Shown here piece after piece: positions 28,208-37,766 of a stretch of DNA of 64,000 nucleotides. Source of the DNA: Klebsiella sp. RHBSTW-00484 (lineage in GTDB: Bacteria > Pseudomonadota > Gammaproteobacteria > Enterobacterales > Enterobacteriaceae); NCBI RefSeq assembly GCF_013705725.1, contig NZ_CP055481.1:682001-746000 (forward strand), in the 5' to 3' direction. How positions within the stretch are numbered: the stretch's first letter is position 1; every line of letters begins with the position of its first letter. The position numbers were made by a program, and so were the translations under genes. Below the pieces are notes generated by a model. It worked only from the letters and a program-made list of their open reading frames with translations, searched no databases and was not told where the DNA came from.

Positions 28208-29779
28208 TCACGTCACCGGTGCTGGGTTAAACACCGCCAGCTGATTATGTAAGCCCCACTGATCCGAGAAGGTTTTCTTGCGGCCGCTGGCGACATCAAG
28301 AATAAATTCGAACAGCTTCAGTCCCACCTCTTCGATGGTCTCTTCACCGGTCGCAATCGTTCCGGCGTTGATATCCATTAAGTCAAACCAACGATTCGCC
28401 AGTTCGGTACGCGTCGCCATCTTAATGACTGGCACCGCTACCAGGCCATACGGCGTACCGCGACCGGTGGTAAACACCTGCACCGTGATCCCAGAGGCCA
28501 CCTGCTGGGTACCGCAGACAAAATCACTGGCTGGCGTTGCGGCGTAAATCAGGCCGCGTTTGGTTGGACGCTGTCCCGGGGAAAGTACTTCGGCAATCGC
28601 GCTCTTACCGGATTTAGCGATAGAACCGAGCGCTTTTTCCACCACGTTTGCCAGGCCGCCTTTCTTGTTGCCTGGGGAAGGGTTGGCGCTGCGGTCGGTT
28701 TTGCCCATATCGAGATAGTTATCGTACCAGGCCATCTCTTCCAGTAGACGTTTACCCACTTCTTCGTTGATGGCGCGTGGCGTCAGCAGATGGATGGCAT
28801 CGCGCACTTCGGTCACTTCGGAGAACATCACGGTTGCGCCGCAGCGCACCAGCAGGTCGGACGCGTAGCCCACTGCAGGGTTGGCGGTCACGCCAGAAAA
28901 CGCATCGCTGCCGCCGCACTGCATACCGACCACCAGCTCGGAGGCCGGGCAGGTTTCACGCTGGCGCTGGTTCAGTTTCTCCAGATGACGTTCGGCAACT
29001 TGCAGAATATCGTCGACCATCGATTTAAAACCGACGTGCTTTTCGTCTTGCAGGCTAACGATACTGGCGCTATCCACCGGGATGCTTTTCACATCATCGG
29101 TACCTTCCAGCAGACGCTCTGGCTGAAGTTTTTCGCAGCCGAGGCCAATTACCATTACTTCACCGCCGAAATTCGGGTTAAGCGCAAGGTTGTGAATGGT
29201 ACGGATGGGCACGACCGCCGCCGGGGCGTTAATCGCCACGCCGCAGCCGTAAAGGTGGTTCAGGCCGACTACGCCATCAACGTTGGGATATTTCGGCAGC
29301 AGATCGCGTTCGATAATTTTAACCACGTAATCTACAACGCCCGCCACGCAGTGCACGCTGGTGCTAATGCCGAGCAGGTTTTTGCTCCCCACGCTACCGT
29401 CCGCGTTGCGATACCCTTCGAAGGTGTAGCCTTCCAGCGGCGGCAGCGGCTCGGGAACTTTGGTCGCCAGCGGCAGGGTGTTGAGCGGTGGCGCTTCCGG
29501 CAGTTCGACCAGCGATTCATCTATCCAGCTACCCTGCGCGATATCACGTACCGCGTAGCCAATCACTTCGCCATAGCGGATGATTTCACCGTGTGCGGGA
29601 ATATCGACCAACGCGACCTTGTGGCCTTGCGGGATATGTTCAACGAGCGTGAGTCCATCAGGGAAACGCGTCCCGGCCGTTAAACCTCGATCGTTAACAA
29701 TAATCGCCACATTATCCGTTTCGTGTACTTTTATATAAAACGCCGTCGGCGATTCTTGTCTAATTTCAATGTCAGCCAT
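28208..29779 (-). CDS. garD: Galactarate dehydratase GarD
   Basis: A 523-residue enzyme of the UxaA/GarD family that dehydrates galactarate to 5-keto-4-deoxy-D-glucarate using ferrous iron. It begins [20 protein letters not shown] with an SAF-like N-terminal domain; later signatures are [49 protein letters not shown] and [18 protein letters not shown] start at the ATG giving the E. coli length of 523; 19 further upstream codons lie in non-conserved sequence. It is divergent from garPLRK across a 518-base region with an ERIC element and a CRP-like site. Confidence 0.95.
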   Translation of the reverse strand: MADIEIRQESPTAFYIKVHETDNVAIIVNDRGLTAGTRFPDGLTLVEHIPQGHKVALVDIPAHGEIIRYGEVIGYAVRDIAQGSWIDESLVELPEAPPLNTLPLATKVPEPLPPLEGYTFEGYRNADGSVGSKNLLGISTSVHCVAGVVDYVVKIIERDLLPKYPNVDGVVGLNHLYGCGVAINAPAAVVPIRTIHNLALNPNFGGEVMVIGLGCEKLQPERLLEGTDDVKSIPVDSASIVSLQDEKHVGFKSMVDDILQVAERHLEKLNQRQRETCPASELVVGMQCGGSDAFSGVTANPAVGYASDLLVRCGATVMFSEVTEVRDAIHLLTPRAINEEVGKRLLEEMAWYDNYLDMGKTDRSANPSPGNKKGGLANVVEKALGSIAKSGKSAIAEVLSPGQRPTKRGLIYAATPASDFVCGTQQVASGITVQVFTTGRGTPYGLVAVPVIKMATRTELANRWFDLMDINAGTIATGEETIEEVGLKLFEFILDVASGRKKTFSDQWGLHNQLAVFNPAPVT

Positions 29780-29824
29780 TGTCCAGTATTCTCCAGCAAG
29801 GTGCGAATAATAAAATAAAACGTT

Positions 29825-29951
29825 TATACCCGTCATATTTCAAGCTGCATGTGCGTTGGCTTTCCTCGCTCACCCCAGTCACTTACTTTAGTAAGCTCCT
29901 GGGGATTCCCTGCGTTGCCGCCTTCATGCAACTCGAAATATTTAGGGTATA
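29825..29951. repeat. ERIC element in the garD-garP control region
   Basis: A 127-bp imperfect palindrome bounded by TATACCC and GGGTATA. It contains CGCTCACCCCAGTCACTTAC, the reverse complement of the standard ERIC core, and AGTAAGCTCCTGGGGATTCC on the other arm. The length is exactly that of canonical ERIC. It lies 46 bases upstream of the garD start. Confidence 0.96.
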
Positions 29952-30010
29952 TTCAATTTCTGATTCTCAGATTTGTGGAATTAAGAATGTCAGGTGTTTA
30001 GATTTAAAAA

Positions 30011-30026
30011 TGTGATCTAAATCACT
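30011..30026. promoter_or_regulatory. CRP-binding site candidate in the garD-garP region
   Basis: TGTGATCTAAATCACT has both CRP half-sites (TGTGA, TCACT) with the correct 6-base spacing. It is about 270 bases upstream of garP and 230 of garD. Catabolite control of gar genes would be expected; I did not identify a CdaR site. The remainder of the 518-base gap is A/T-rich with no other clear element. Confidence 0.6.
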
Positions 30027-30297
30027 CATTTTCGCGAGAGGGAGTCAGGTATAGAAGGAAATCACTGGAACTGTGCATCAGCGCCCACTGATTATTGCAT
30101 TTGCACAATTATAATGGTTTTTGTTATCTCCTTGTGGGGTTTATGCACAGTGATCAAATACCCTGAGCTGATTATACTGAGTCATGCTTGCAATGCGTCG
30201 GATAAGTAAATCGACAGTATCTAAGATCGATTTATAAATAACTAAAATCACACCAGTAATAAATGATGGAAGGTGTGTCGTACCTGAGGAATATAAA

Positions 30298-31632
30298 ATG
30301 AGTGTAGATGCAGCAATAGAGCAGAAAAAGGGTATGCCAACCCGATATTTAATTCTGTTGATAATATTTATTGTTACTGCCGTTAACTATGCAGACCGTG
30401 CGACGCTATCTATTGCCGGTACCGAAGTGGCGAAAGAGTTGCAGCTGAGTGCAATCTCAATGGGTTATATTTTCTCCGCTTTCGGTTGGGCCTATTTGCT
30501 GATGCAAATTCCTGGCGGCTGGCTGCTGGACAAATTTGGCTCGAAGAAAGTCTACACCTACAGCCTGTTCTTCTGGTCGCTGTTTACCTTCCTGCAAGGC
30601 TTTGTGGATGTATTCCCGCTGGCCTGGGCGGGTATCTCAATGTTTATCATGCGTTTTATGCTGGGCTTCTCGGAAGCACCTTCTTTCCCGGCAAACGCCC
30701 GTATCGTTGCGGCCTGGTTCCCGACCAAAGAGCGCGGTACCGCATCCGCTATCTTTAACTCCGCGCAATATTTTTCTCTGGCGCTGTTCTCTCCGTTGCT
30801 GGGCTGGCTGACTTTTGCCTGGGGCTGGGAACATGTGTTTACCGTCATGGGTGTGATTGGCTTTGTCCTGACCGGTCTGTGGGTTAAGTTCGTTCACAAC
30901 CCAACCGACCATCCGCGGATGACCAAAGAAGAGCTGAAGTTTATCTCTGAGAACGGCGCGGTCGTCGATATGGACCACAAAAAGCCGGGTAGTGCAGCGG
31001 CCAGCGGTCCTAAACTTCACTATATCAAGCAGCTGTTGACCAACCGCATGATGCTGGGCGTGTTCTTCGGCCAATATTTTATCAACACCATCACCTGGTT
31101 CTTCCTCACCTGGTTCCCGATTTATCTGGTACAGGAAAAGGGGATGTCGATTCTGAAAGTGGGTCTGGTGGCATCTATTCCAGCGCTGTGCGGCTTTGCC
31201 GGCGGGGTGCTGGGTGGGGTGTTCTCCGACTATCTGATTAAACGTGGTTTTTCTATCACCGTGGCACGTAAGCTGCCGATTGTCCTCGGAATGCTGCTGG
31301 CCTCGACCATCATTCTGTGCAACTACACCGATAATACCGTGTTGGTGGTGAGCCTGATGGCTCTGGCCTTCTTCGGCAAAGGATTTGGCGCACTGGGCTG
31401 GCCGGTGATTTCCGATACCGCTCCGAAAGAGATTGTTGGCCTGTGCGGTGGTGTATTTAACGTATTTGGTAACGTCGCTTCCATCGTAACTCCGCTGGTT
31501 ATCGGTTACCTGGTGAGCGAGCTGCATTCATTCAACGCAGCGCTGGTCTTCGTAGGATGTTCGGCTCTGATGGCGATGGTTTGCTATTTGTTTATTGTCG
31601 GCGACATCAAACGTATGGAACTGCAGAAATAA
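30298..31632 (+). CDS. garP: Galactarate/glucarate/glycerate transporter GarP (MFS)
   Basis: A 444-residue major-facilitator protein of the anion:cation symporter group, with about twelve membrane segments. It starts MSVDAAIEQKKGMPTRYLIL; NYADRATLSIAG and GFSEAPSFPANARIVAAWFP are typical of hexarate/hexuronate carriers. It matches E. coli GarP and is first in the garPLRK operon. Confidence 0.94.
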   Translation: MSVDAAIEQKKGMPTRYLILLIIFIVTAVNYADRATLSIAGTEVAKELQLSAISMGYIFSAFGWAYLLMQIPGGWLLDKFGSKKVYTYSLFFWSLFTFLQGFVDVFPLAWAGISMFIMRFMLGFSEAPSFPANARIVAAWFPTKERGTASAIFNSAQYFSLALFSPLLGWLTFAWGWEHVFTVMGVIGFVLTGLWVKFVHNPTDHPRMTKEELKFISENGAVVDMDHKKPGSAAASGPKLHYIKQLLTNRMMLGVFFGQYFINTITWFFLTWFPIYLVQEKGMSILKVGLVASIPALCGFAGGVLGGVFSDYLIKRGFSITVARKLPIVLGMLLASTIILCNYTDNTVLVVSLMALAFFGKGFGALGWPVISDTAPKEIVGLCGGVFNVFGNVASIVTPLVIGYLVSELHSFNAALVFVGCSALMAMVCYLFIVGDIKRMELQK

Positions 31633-31660
31633 TTAACGGTTAAGTGACAAGGTATAAGCG

Positions 31661-32431
31661 ATGAATAACGATATCTTCCCGAACAAATTTAAGGCGGCCC
31701 TGGCGGCGCATCAAGTTCAGATCGGCTGCTGGTCCGCGCTCGCAAGCCCTATCAGCACTGAAGTTTTAGGTTTGGCTGGCTTTGACTGGCTGGTGCTGGA
31801 CGGCGAACATGCGCCGAACGATATCTCAACCTTTATCCCACAGCTGATGGCGCTGAAAGGCAGCACTAGTGCGCCAGTTGTGCGCGTACCGACCAATGAG
31901 CCGGTGGTTATTAAGCGTCTGTTGGACATTGGTTTCTATAACTTCCTGATTCCGTTTGTAGAGACGGAAGAAGAAGCAGTCAATGCCGTGGCTTCGACGC
32001 GTTACCCGCCAGAAGGTATTCGCGGCGTCTCTGTATCGCATCGCGCCAATATGTTTGGCACCGTGCCGGATTACTTCGCGCAGTCGAACAAAAACATCAC
32101 CATCCTGGTGCAGATCGAAAGTCAGCAAGGCGTGGATAACGTCGATGCGATCGCCGCAACCCCGGGCGTCGACGGTATTTTTGTCGGCCCAAGCGATTTG
32201 GCCGCTGCGTTAGGCCATCTGGGCAATGCTTCCCACCCGGAAGTACAAAAAGCTATCCAGCACATCTTTGCGGTCGCGAAAAAGCACGGTAAGCCAAGCG
32301 GCATTCTGGCGCCGGTTGAAGCGGATGCGCGTCGTTATCTGGAATGGGGCGCAACCTTTGTCGCCGTCGGCAGTGACCTGGGCGTATTCCGTTCGGGCAC
32401 GCAGAAATTAGCTGATTCCTTTAAGAAATAA
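31661..32431 (+). CDS. garL: 5-keto-4-deoxy-D-glucarate aldolase GarL
   Basis: A 256-residue HpcH/HpaI-family class II aldolase that splits 5-keto-4-deoxy-D-glucarate to pyruvate and tartronate semialdehyde. Signatures are [12 protein letters not shown] near residue 43, [13 protein letters not shown] with the metal-binding Glu near 153 and [17 protein letters not shown] near 170. It follows garP after 28 bases. Confidence 0.95.
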   Translation: MNNDIFPNKFKAALAAHQVQIGCWSALASPISTEVLGLAGFDWLVLDGEHAPNDISTFIPQLMALKGSTSAPVVRVPTNEPVVIKRLLDIGFYNFLIPFVETEEEAVNAVASTRYPPEGIRGVSVSHRANMFGTVPDYFAQSNKNITILVQIESQQGVDNVDAIAATPGVDGIFVGPSDLAAALGHLGNASHPEVQKAIQHIFAVAKKHGKPSGILAPVEADARRYLEWGATFVAVGSDLGVFRSGTQKLADSFKK

Positions 32432-32459
32432 CCACCACCGAAACTAGAGAGATAAAGAC

Positions 32460-33350
32460 ATGACAATGAAAGTTGGTTTTATTGGCCTTGGTATCATGGG
32501 TAAACCAATGAGTAAAAACCTCCTCAAGGCAGGTTACTCGTTGGTGGTTGCTGACCGTAACCCGGATGCGATTGCAGAAGTGATTGCTGCAGGCGCGGAA
32601 ACCGCCACGTCGGCGAAAGCCATTGCTGAACAGTGTGACGTGATCATCACCATGCTGCCGAACTCTCCGCATGTGAAAGAGGTGGCGTTGGGCGAAGGCG
32701 GCATCATTGAAGGCGCGAAGCCGGGTACCGTTCTGATCGATATGAGCTCCATCGCACCTCTGGCAAGCCGCGAAATCAGCGAAGCGCTGAAAGCGAAAGG
32801 CGTGGATATGCTGGATGCGCCGGTCAGCGGCGGCGAACCGAAGGCCATCGACGGCACCCTGTCGGTGATGGTTGGCGGCGATAAAGCGATTTTCGACAAA
32901 TATTACGATCTGCTGAAAGCGATGGCCGGCTCCGTAGTACATACCGGTGATATCGGCGCAGGTAACGTAACCAAACTGGCTAACCAGGTTATTGTGGCAC
33001 TGAACATTGCCGCGATGTCTGAAGCGCTGACTCTGGCGACCAAAGCGGGCGTGAATCCGGATCTGGTGTATCAGGCTATCCGTGGTGGACTGGCCGGTAG
33101 CACCGTGCTGGATGCGAAAGCGCCAATGGTGATGGACCGTAATTTCAAGCCGGGCTTCCGTATCGATCTGCATATCAAAGATCTGGCGAACGCGCTGGAT
33201 ACCTCTCACGGCGTCGGCGCACAGCTACCGCTGACCGCTGCGGTGATGGAGATGATGCAAGCGCTGCGTGCCGACGGTCTGGGTACCGCCGACCATAGCG
33301 CTATCGCATGCTACTACGAAAAACTGGCGAAAGTGGAAGTCACTCGCTAA
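32460..33350 (+). CDS. garR: Tartronate semialdehyde reductase GarR
   Basis: A 296-residue 3-hydroxyisobutyrate-dehydrogenase-family enzyme that reduces tartronate semialdehyde to D-glycerate with NAD(P)H. The Rossmann motif GLGIMGKPMSKNL is at about residues 9-21; DAPVSGGEPKA and GNVTKLANQ (with the catalytic Lys) follow. Initiation could be at this ATG or two codons later at MKVGFIGLG, the start used for E. coli. Third gene of garPLRK. Confidence 0.95.
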   Translation: MTMKVGFIGLGIMGKPMSKNLLKAGYSLVVADRNPDAIAEVIAAGAETATSAKAIAEQCDVIITMLPNSPHVKEVALGEGGIIEGAKPGTVLIDMSSIAPLASREISEALKAKGVDMLDAPVSGGEPKAIDGTLSVMVGGDKAIFDKYYDLLKAMAGSVVHTGDIGAGNVTKLANQVIVALNIAAMSEALTLATKAGVNPDLVYQAIRGGLAGSTVLDAKAPMVMDRNFKPGFRIDLHIKDLANALDTSHGVGAQLPLTAAVMEMMQALRADGLGTADHSAIACYYEKLAKVEVTR

Positions 33351-33356
33351 CAAGAA

Positions 33357-33374
33357 GGGCGCGGATGCGCGCCC
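33357..33374 (+). other. Short hairpin between garR and garK
   Basis: GGGCGCG/CGCGCCC with a 4-base loop, six bases after the garR stop. Only TGTAATT follows, so full termination is unlikely; it may lower garK expression or stabilise the garPLR mRNA. Confidence 0.45.
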
Positions 33375-33415
33375 TGTAATTCTTGCCTTGCGCGGCACTG
33401 TCAGGCTACATAACT

Positions 33416-34561
33416 ATGAAAATCGTAATCGCCCCAGACTCTTATAAAGAAAGCCTCTCGGCCACTGAGGTGGCACAGGCTATAGAAAAAGGTTTTCGGG
33501 AAATTTTCCCCGATGCGCTCTACGTGAAGGTTCCTCTCGCCGATGGCGGAGAAGGTACCGTTGAGGCGATGATTGCCGCGACGCAGGGAACCGAGATGAG
33601 TGCCTGTGTGACGGGGCCGCTGGGTGTTCCGGTTGATGCCTGCTGGGGACTTTCCGGCGATGGCAAAACCGCGTTTATCGAAATGGCGGCGGCCAGTGGA
33701 CTAGGGCTGGTACCTCCCGCCCAGCGCAATCCGTTATTAACCACGTCGCGTGGTACCGGTGAGCTGATTTTGCAGGCGCTGGAAAGCGGGGCGAAAAATA
33801 TCATTATTGGTATCGGCGGCAGCGCCACCAATGATGGCGGCGCGGGGATGGTACAGGCGCTTGGCGCACGTCTTTGCGACGCGAATGGCGTGGAGATCGG
33901 CAACGGTGGCGGTAGCCTGTGTAGCCTGAATTCGATTGATATCTCTGGTCTTGATGCGCGATTGCGCGATTGTGTTATCCGCGTGGCTTGCGACGTGACC
34001 AACCCGCTGATCGGCGATACTGGCGCTTCACGGATTTTTGGCCCGCAAAAAGGGGCCACTGAAGTCATGATCCGCACGCTGGATAGCAATCTTGAGCATT
34101 ACGCCGATATTATTCTGGCCGACCTGCATGTTGATGTTAAGCAGGTTGCTGGTGCGGGAGCGGCAGGCGGCATGGGCGCAGCGTTGATGGCGTTTCTCAA
34201 TGCTGAATTGCGCAGCGGAATCGAAATTGTAACCCAGGCGCTGAATCTGGAAGAGCATATCCTCGATTGCTCGCTGGTGGTAACCGGTGAAGGTCGGCTG
34301 GATAGTCAAAGCATTAACGGTAAAGTGCCGGTGGGCGTGGCCAGTGTGGCGAAAAAGTATCATAAGCCGGTGATCGGTATTGCCGGTAGCCTGACCCGCG
34401 ACGTGGGCGTGGTTCATCAGTATGGTATTGATGCGGTGTTTAGCGTACTGACCAGCGTGACCACTCTGGAAGAGGCGTTTCGCGGTGCAGCAGACAATAT
34501 TTATCATGCGTCGCGGAATATTGCGGCGACATTGCAGGTCGGGATGGCGACGGAAGGATGA
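33416..34561 (+). CDS. garK: Glycerate 2-kinase GarK
   Basis: A 381-residue type-1 glycerate kinase that makes 2-phosphoglycerate from D-glycerate, ending the galactarate route into glycolysis. It begins MKIVIAPDSYKESLSATEVA and contains PLADGGEGTVEAM, IGIGGSATNDGGAGM and VVTGEGRLDSQSINGK. I chose the start that aligns with E. coli, not an ATG 33 bases upstream. Its TGA stop falls inside the -35 element of the rnpB promoter. Confidence 0.94.
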   Translation: MKIVIAPDSYKESLSATEVAQAIEKGFREIFPDALYVKVPLADGGEGTVEAMIAATQGTEMSACVTGPLGVPVDACWGLSGDGKTAFIEMAAASGLGLVPPAQRNPLLTTSRGTGELILQALESGAKNIIIGIGGSATNDGGAGMVQALGARLCDANGVEIGNGGGSLCSLNSIDISGLDARLRDCVIRVACDVTNPLIGDTGASRIFGPQKGATEVMIRTLDSNLEHYADIILADLHVDVKQVAGAGAAGGMGAALMAFLNAELRSGIEIVTQALNLEEHILDCSLVVTGEGRLDSQSINGKVPVGVASVAKKYHKPVIGIAGSLTRDVGVVHQYGIDAVFSVLTSVTTLEEAFRGAADNIYHASRNIAATLQVGMATEG

Positions 34562-34593
34562 CAACCGGCGGTAAACCCTCTATACTTCGCGCC
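34558..34593 (+). promoter_or_regulatory. rnpB promoter
   Basis: ATGACA (34558-34563), a 17-base spacer and TATACT (34581-34586) lie seven bases before the expected RNA start at 34594. The -35 box matches consensus at five of six positions and includes the garK stop codon. Confidence 0.82.
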
Positions 34594-34972
<379 letters not shown>

Positions 34973-34978
34973 TTTCAG

Positions 34979-35010
34979 AAAACCCTCGTCAGAAATGGCG
35001 GGGGTTTTTG
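34979..35010 (+). terminator. First rnpB terminator
   Basis: AAAACCC pairs with GGGTTTT around CTCGTCAGAAATGGCGG, ending in a T-run; it is seven bases past the mature rnpB end. Similar hairpins close each of the following eight repeat units. Confidence 0.75.
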
Positions 35011-36066
35011 CTTTCAGGCTCCAGGCGGATGCAAAGGCAGATGAATGACTGTCCACGACGCTATACCGAAAAGAAAGCGGCTTAACGGTCAGCTTCAACT
35101 TTTCAGAAAACCCTCGTCAGAAATGGCGGGGGTTTTTGCTTTCTGGCGCAGGTGGATCAAAAGGGCAGATGAATGACTGTCCACGACGCGCTACCCAAAA
35201 GAAAGCGGCTTAACGGTCAGCTTCAATTCTTCAGAAAACCCTCGTCAGAAATGGCGGGGGTTTTGCTTTCTGGCGCAGGTGGATCAAAAGGGCAGATGAA
35301 TGACTGTCCACGACGCACTACCCAAAAGAAAGCGGCTTAACGGTCAGCTTCAACTTTCCATAAAACCCTCGTCAGAAATGGCGGGGGTTTTTGCTTTCTG
35401 GCGCAGGTGGATCAAAAGGGCAGATGAATGACTGTCCACGACGCGATACCGAAAAGAAAGCGGCTTAACGGTCAGCTTCAACTTTTCAGAAAACCCTCGT
35501 TAGAAATGGCGGGGGTTTTTGCTTTCAGGCTCCAGGCGGATGCAAAGGCAGATGAATGACTGTCCACGACGCTATACCGAAAAGAAAGCGGCTTAACGGT
35601 CAGCTTCAACTTTCCATAAAACCCTTGCCAGAAATGGCGGGGGTTTTGCTTTCTGGCGCAGGTGGATCAAAAGGGCAGATGAATGACTGTCCACGACGCT
35701 ATACCGAAAAGAAAGCGGCTTAACGGTCAGCTTCAACTTTTCAGAAAACCCTCGTCAGAAATGGCGGGGGTTTTTGCTTTCTGGCGCAGGTGGATCAAAA
35801 GGGCAGATGAATGACTGTCCACGACGCGATACCGAAAAGAAAGCGGCTTAACGGTCAGCTTCAACTTTTCAGAAAACCCTCGTCAGAAATGGCGGGGGTT
35901 TTTGCTTTCAGGCTCCAGGCGGATGCAAAGGCAGATGAATGACTGTCCACGACGCTATACCGAAAAGAAAGCGGCTTAACGGTCAGCTTCAACTTTCCAT
36001 AAAACCCTTGCCAGAAATGGCGGGGGTTTTTGCTTTCTGGCTCTGCTGGAATTGCCCGATGGTTTT

Positions 36067-36100
36067 GTAGGTCAGGTAAGGCGCCAGCCGCCACCTGACA
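36067..36100. repeat. Single REP-like palindrome after the rnpB array
   Basis: GTAGGTCAGGTAAGGCGCCA followed by GCCGCCACCTGAC resembles a REP unit such as those at 10808-10959. It marks the right edge of the rnpB array. The A/T-rich stretch from here to 36320 probably holds the promoter of the next gene; I see no specific operator. Confidence 0.6.
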
Positions 36101-36327
36101 AGAATGCGGGCACAATGCGTAAGGCTGGTTTGTCATTAACACCAACCCTCTCTCATGAGGTCAGGTATTTTATATTCACTCAATTAATTATTTAATTTAA
36201 TGCATTTTTATTAATTATGTTTACTGAGCTTTAACTACATCTATACGTACTATTTCTTACATTTCCACATCTGCTTCTGAAAAATAATAAGCCGCCCTTT
36301 CTGGCAATTACCCTTCAGGATAAAACA

Positions 36328-36738
36328 ATGAAATTAATGACCCGTATCGTGTTCACCGCTGTTCTGGCTAGCGGATTCTCTATGGCGGCTCAGGCTGCGG
36401 ATGTTAAGGCAGCACCAGCCCCATCACAGGATCCGATTGTTCAACATTTAAAGCTGACCAACGATCAGGTAACGAAAATTAAGAGTCTGCACCAGCAATT
36501 GGAAAAAAATGTTCAGCAGATTTCCCAGAAAGATATTAAAGACGGCGTACTGTTTGATGTGATCGATTCCGGAAAATGGAATGAAAAAGCGGTTAAAGAT
36601 CAGCTAGCGGCATTTAGCAAAGTAGAACAGCAGGTTCGCTACTATCGTGTGAAATACTATTTTGGTGTGAACCAGGTATTAACGCCAGATCAGCGCAAGC
36701 AGATGCAAAAAGATTTAGCCCAGGAACTGAGCGAGTAA
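36328..36738 (+). CDS. Spy/CpxP-like periplasmic protein
   Basis: A 136-residue secreted protein. A Sec signal peptide (MKLMTRIVFTAVLASGFSMA, cleavage after AQA near residue 23) precedes a mainly helical mature part. Two LTxxQ motifs, LTNDQ at residues 43-47 and LTPDQ at 118-122, are the hallmark of the Spy/CpxP/ZraP family of periplasmic chaperones and stress sensors. It is shorter than E. coli Spy (161 residues) and is not at this locus in K-12. AGGA precedes the ATG, and a strong terminator follows, so it is a single-gene unit. A stress-response role is inferred. Confidence 0.8.
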   Translation: MKLMTRIVFTAVLASGFSMAAQAADVKAAPAPSQDPIVQHLKLTNDQVTKIKSLHQQLEKNVQQISQKDIKDGVLFDVIDSGKWNEKAVKDQLAAFSKVEQQVRYYRVKYYFGVNQVLTPDQRKQMQKDLAQELSE

Positions 36739-36742
36739 ATCA

Positions 36743-36771
36743 ATCGGCCCCGTGCTGGGGCCGATGTTTTT
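36743..36771 (+). terminator. Rho-independent terminator of the Spy-like gene
   Basis: A 9-bp perfect stem ATCGGCCCC/GGGGCCGAT with a 5-base loop, then GTTTTT, five bases after the stop codon. Confidence 0.9.
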
Positions 36772-36774
36772 ACG

Positions 36775-36936
36775 TCAGGCGAGGCTCTCTTCGTCCTGAA
36801 TCCGTACCTCCGCTTCCGCGACGATAGCTTCCAGTTCACTTAACATCTCTTCATAGCCAAAACTGACTGCGACCATAACTTCTGGTTGCGGCTGTTGCAC
36901 TAATATCGCTGCTTTTTTTGCTTTCTTCTTGCTCAC
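36775..36936 (-). CDS. yhaL: Small conserved protein YhaL
   Basis: A 53-residue protein starting with GTG behind GGGAG: MSKKKAKKAAILVQQPQPEV, then VSFGYEEMLSELEAIVAEAE and an acidic end. It matches E. coli YhaL (54 residues) closely, including the SFGYEEMLSELEAIVA core. The function is unknown. It has a basic N terminus and an acidic helical C-terminal half. It lies 24 bases downstream of yhaK on the same strand, as in E. coli. Confidence 0.87.
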   Translation of the reverse strand: MSKKKAKKAAILVQQPQPEVMVAVSFGYEEMLSELEAIVAEAEVRIQDEESLA

Positions 36937-36960
36937 AGGCAAACTCCCTTACTGCCGTTG

Positions 36961-37662
36961 TTACACAGGTAAATCTATCAGCAAAGCGCGTAACGGCGTA
37001 TCGGCGACGAGGGTAATGTTAGCTTCGTCACGAATAAACGCGCCATCACCGCAGGTCAGGGCCTGTTTTTCTTCTTCTTGCACAAGAGCATGCACCGTCC
37101 CGTGAATCGACTGCAGATAGGCGCGTGGGCCGTGAAGCTGGATATTGATCTCCTCGCCTTTCGCCATGTCGATATGGTGGATCCATACCTGTTGACGCAG
37201 TTGAAGACTGTTCTGGCTGCCGTCCGGCGAGGCTAGCAGCTGTTGCGGCCCGGCGGCGATCGCTATTTTCTGGACTAGTGGATTTTCATGCTGCGGACAA
37301 GCATCCAGCCACAGCTGCATTCTCGTCAACGAACCCTCTTTACTCAGGTTGTGCTCGCTATAGCTGACGCCGGGTTGAGTCGAAATCAGCAGTGCCTCTC
37401 CCGCTTTCGCCTGGATATGGTTGCCGTCACTGTCGCGGTACTCCGCTTCCCCTTCCAGTATCAGGTTCAGAATATCGACCTTCGGGTAGGTACGCGGCTG
37501 GAACGAGGCGCCGGGCGCCAGCACCTCCTGGTTGAGCACGCGCAGAGACGCGTAGCCTAGCAGTTTCGGGTCGAAGTAGTGGCCAAAGGAAAAGGTGTAG
37601 CGGGCCTGCAGCCAGCCGAAGTCAGCTTGACCGCATTGTTTGGCTGTTCGGGTAGTAATCAT
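36961..37662 (-). CDS. yhaK: Pirin-like bicupin protein YhaK
   Basis: A 233-residue pirin-family bicupin matching E. coli YhaK, a redox-responsive protein without a known substrate. FSFGHYFDPKLLGYASLRVL and VDILNLILEGEAEYRDSDGN are the N-terminal cupin region. yhaL follows; yhaJ, a LysR regulator, is divergent with 104 bases between starts and probably controls it. Confidence 0.91.
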   Translation of the reverse strand: MITTRTAKQCGQADFGWLQARYTFSFGHYFDPKLLGYASLRVLNQEVLAPGASFQPRTYPKVDILNLILEGEAEYRDSDGNHIQAKAGEALLISTQPGVSYSEHNLSKEGSLTRMQLWLDACPQHENPLVQKIAIAAGPQQLLASPDGSQNSLQLRQQVWIHHIDMAKGEEINIQLHGPRAYLQSIHGTVHALVQEEEKQALTCGDGAFIRDEANITLVADTPLRALLIDLPV

Positions 37663-37766
37663 TTTCTTGACCTCTCTTTACACTAAATCAATGGTAAAGG
37701 TATGGACGCTGTATTGTTAGCCAGATATTCTGCCCGGTATGTTCAAATTTCCTGAATGAGAGAATG

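Noticed and set aside
28790..29683. 297-codon open frame opposite garD
   Set aside because: It is an antisense shadow of a conserved, full-length garD; its His/Val/Ala-rich composition follows from codon bias on the other strand.
30637..31527. 296-codon open frame opposite garP
   Set aside because: Antisense to a conserved transporter; no start signal and no protein family.
35861..36145. 94-codon open frame in the last rnpB repeat units
   Set aside because: It is made of translated repeat sequence and changes between units.
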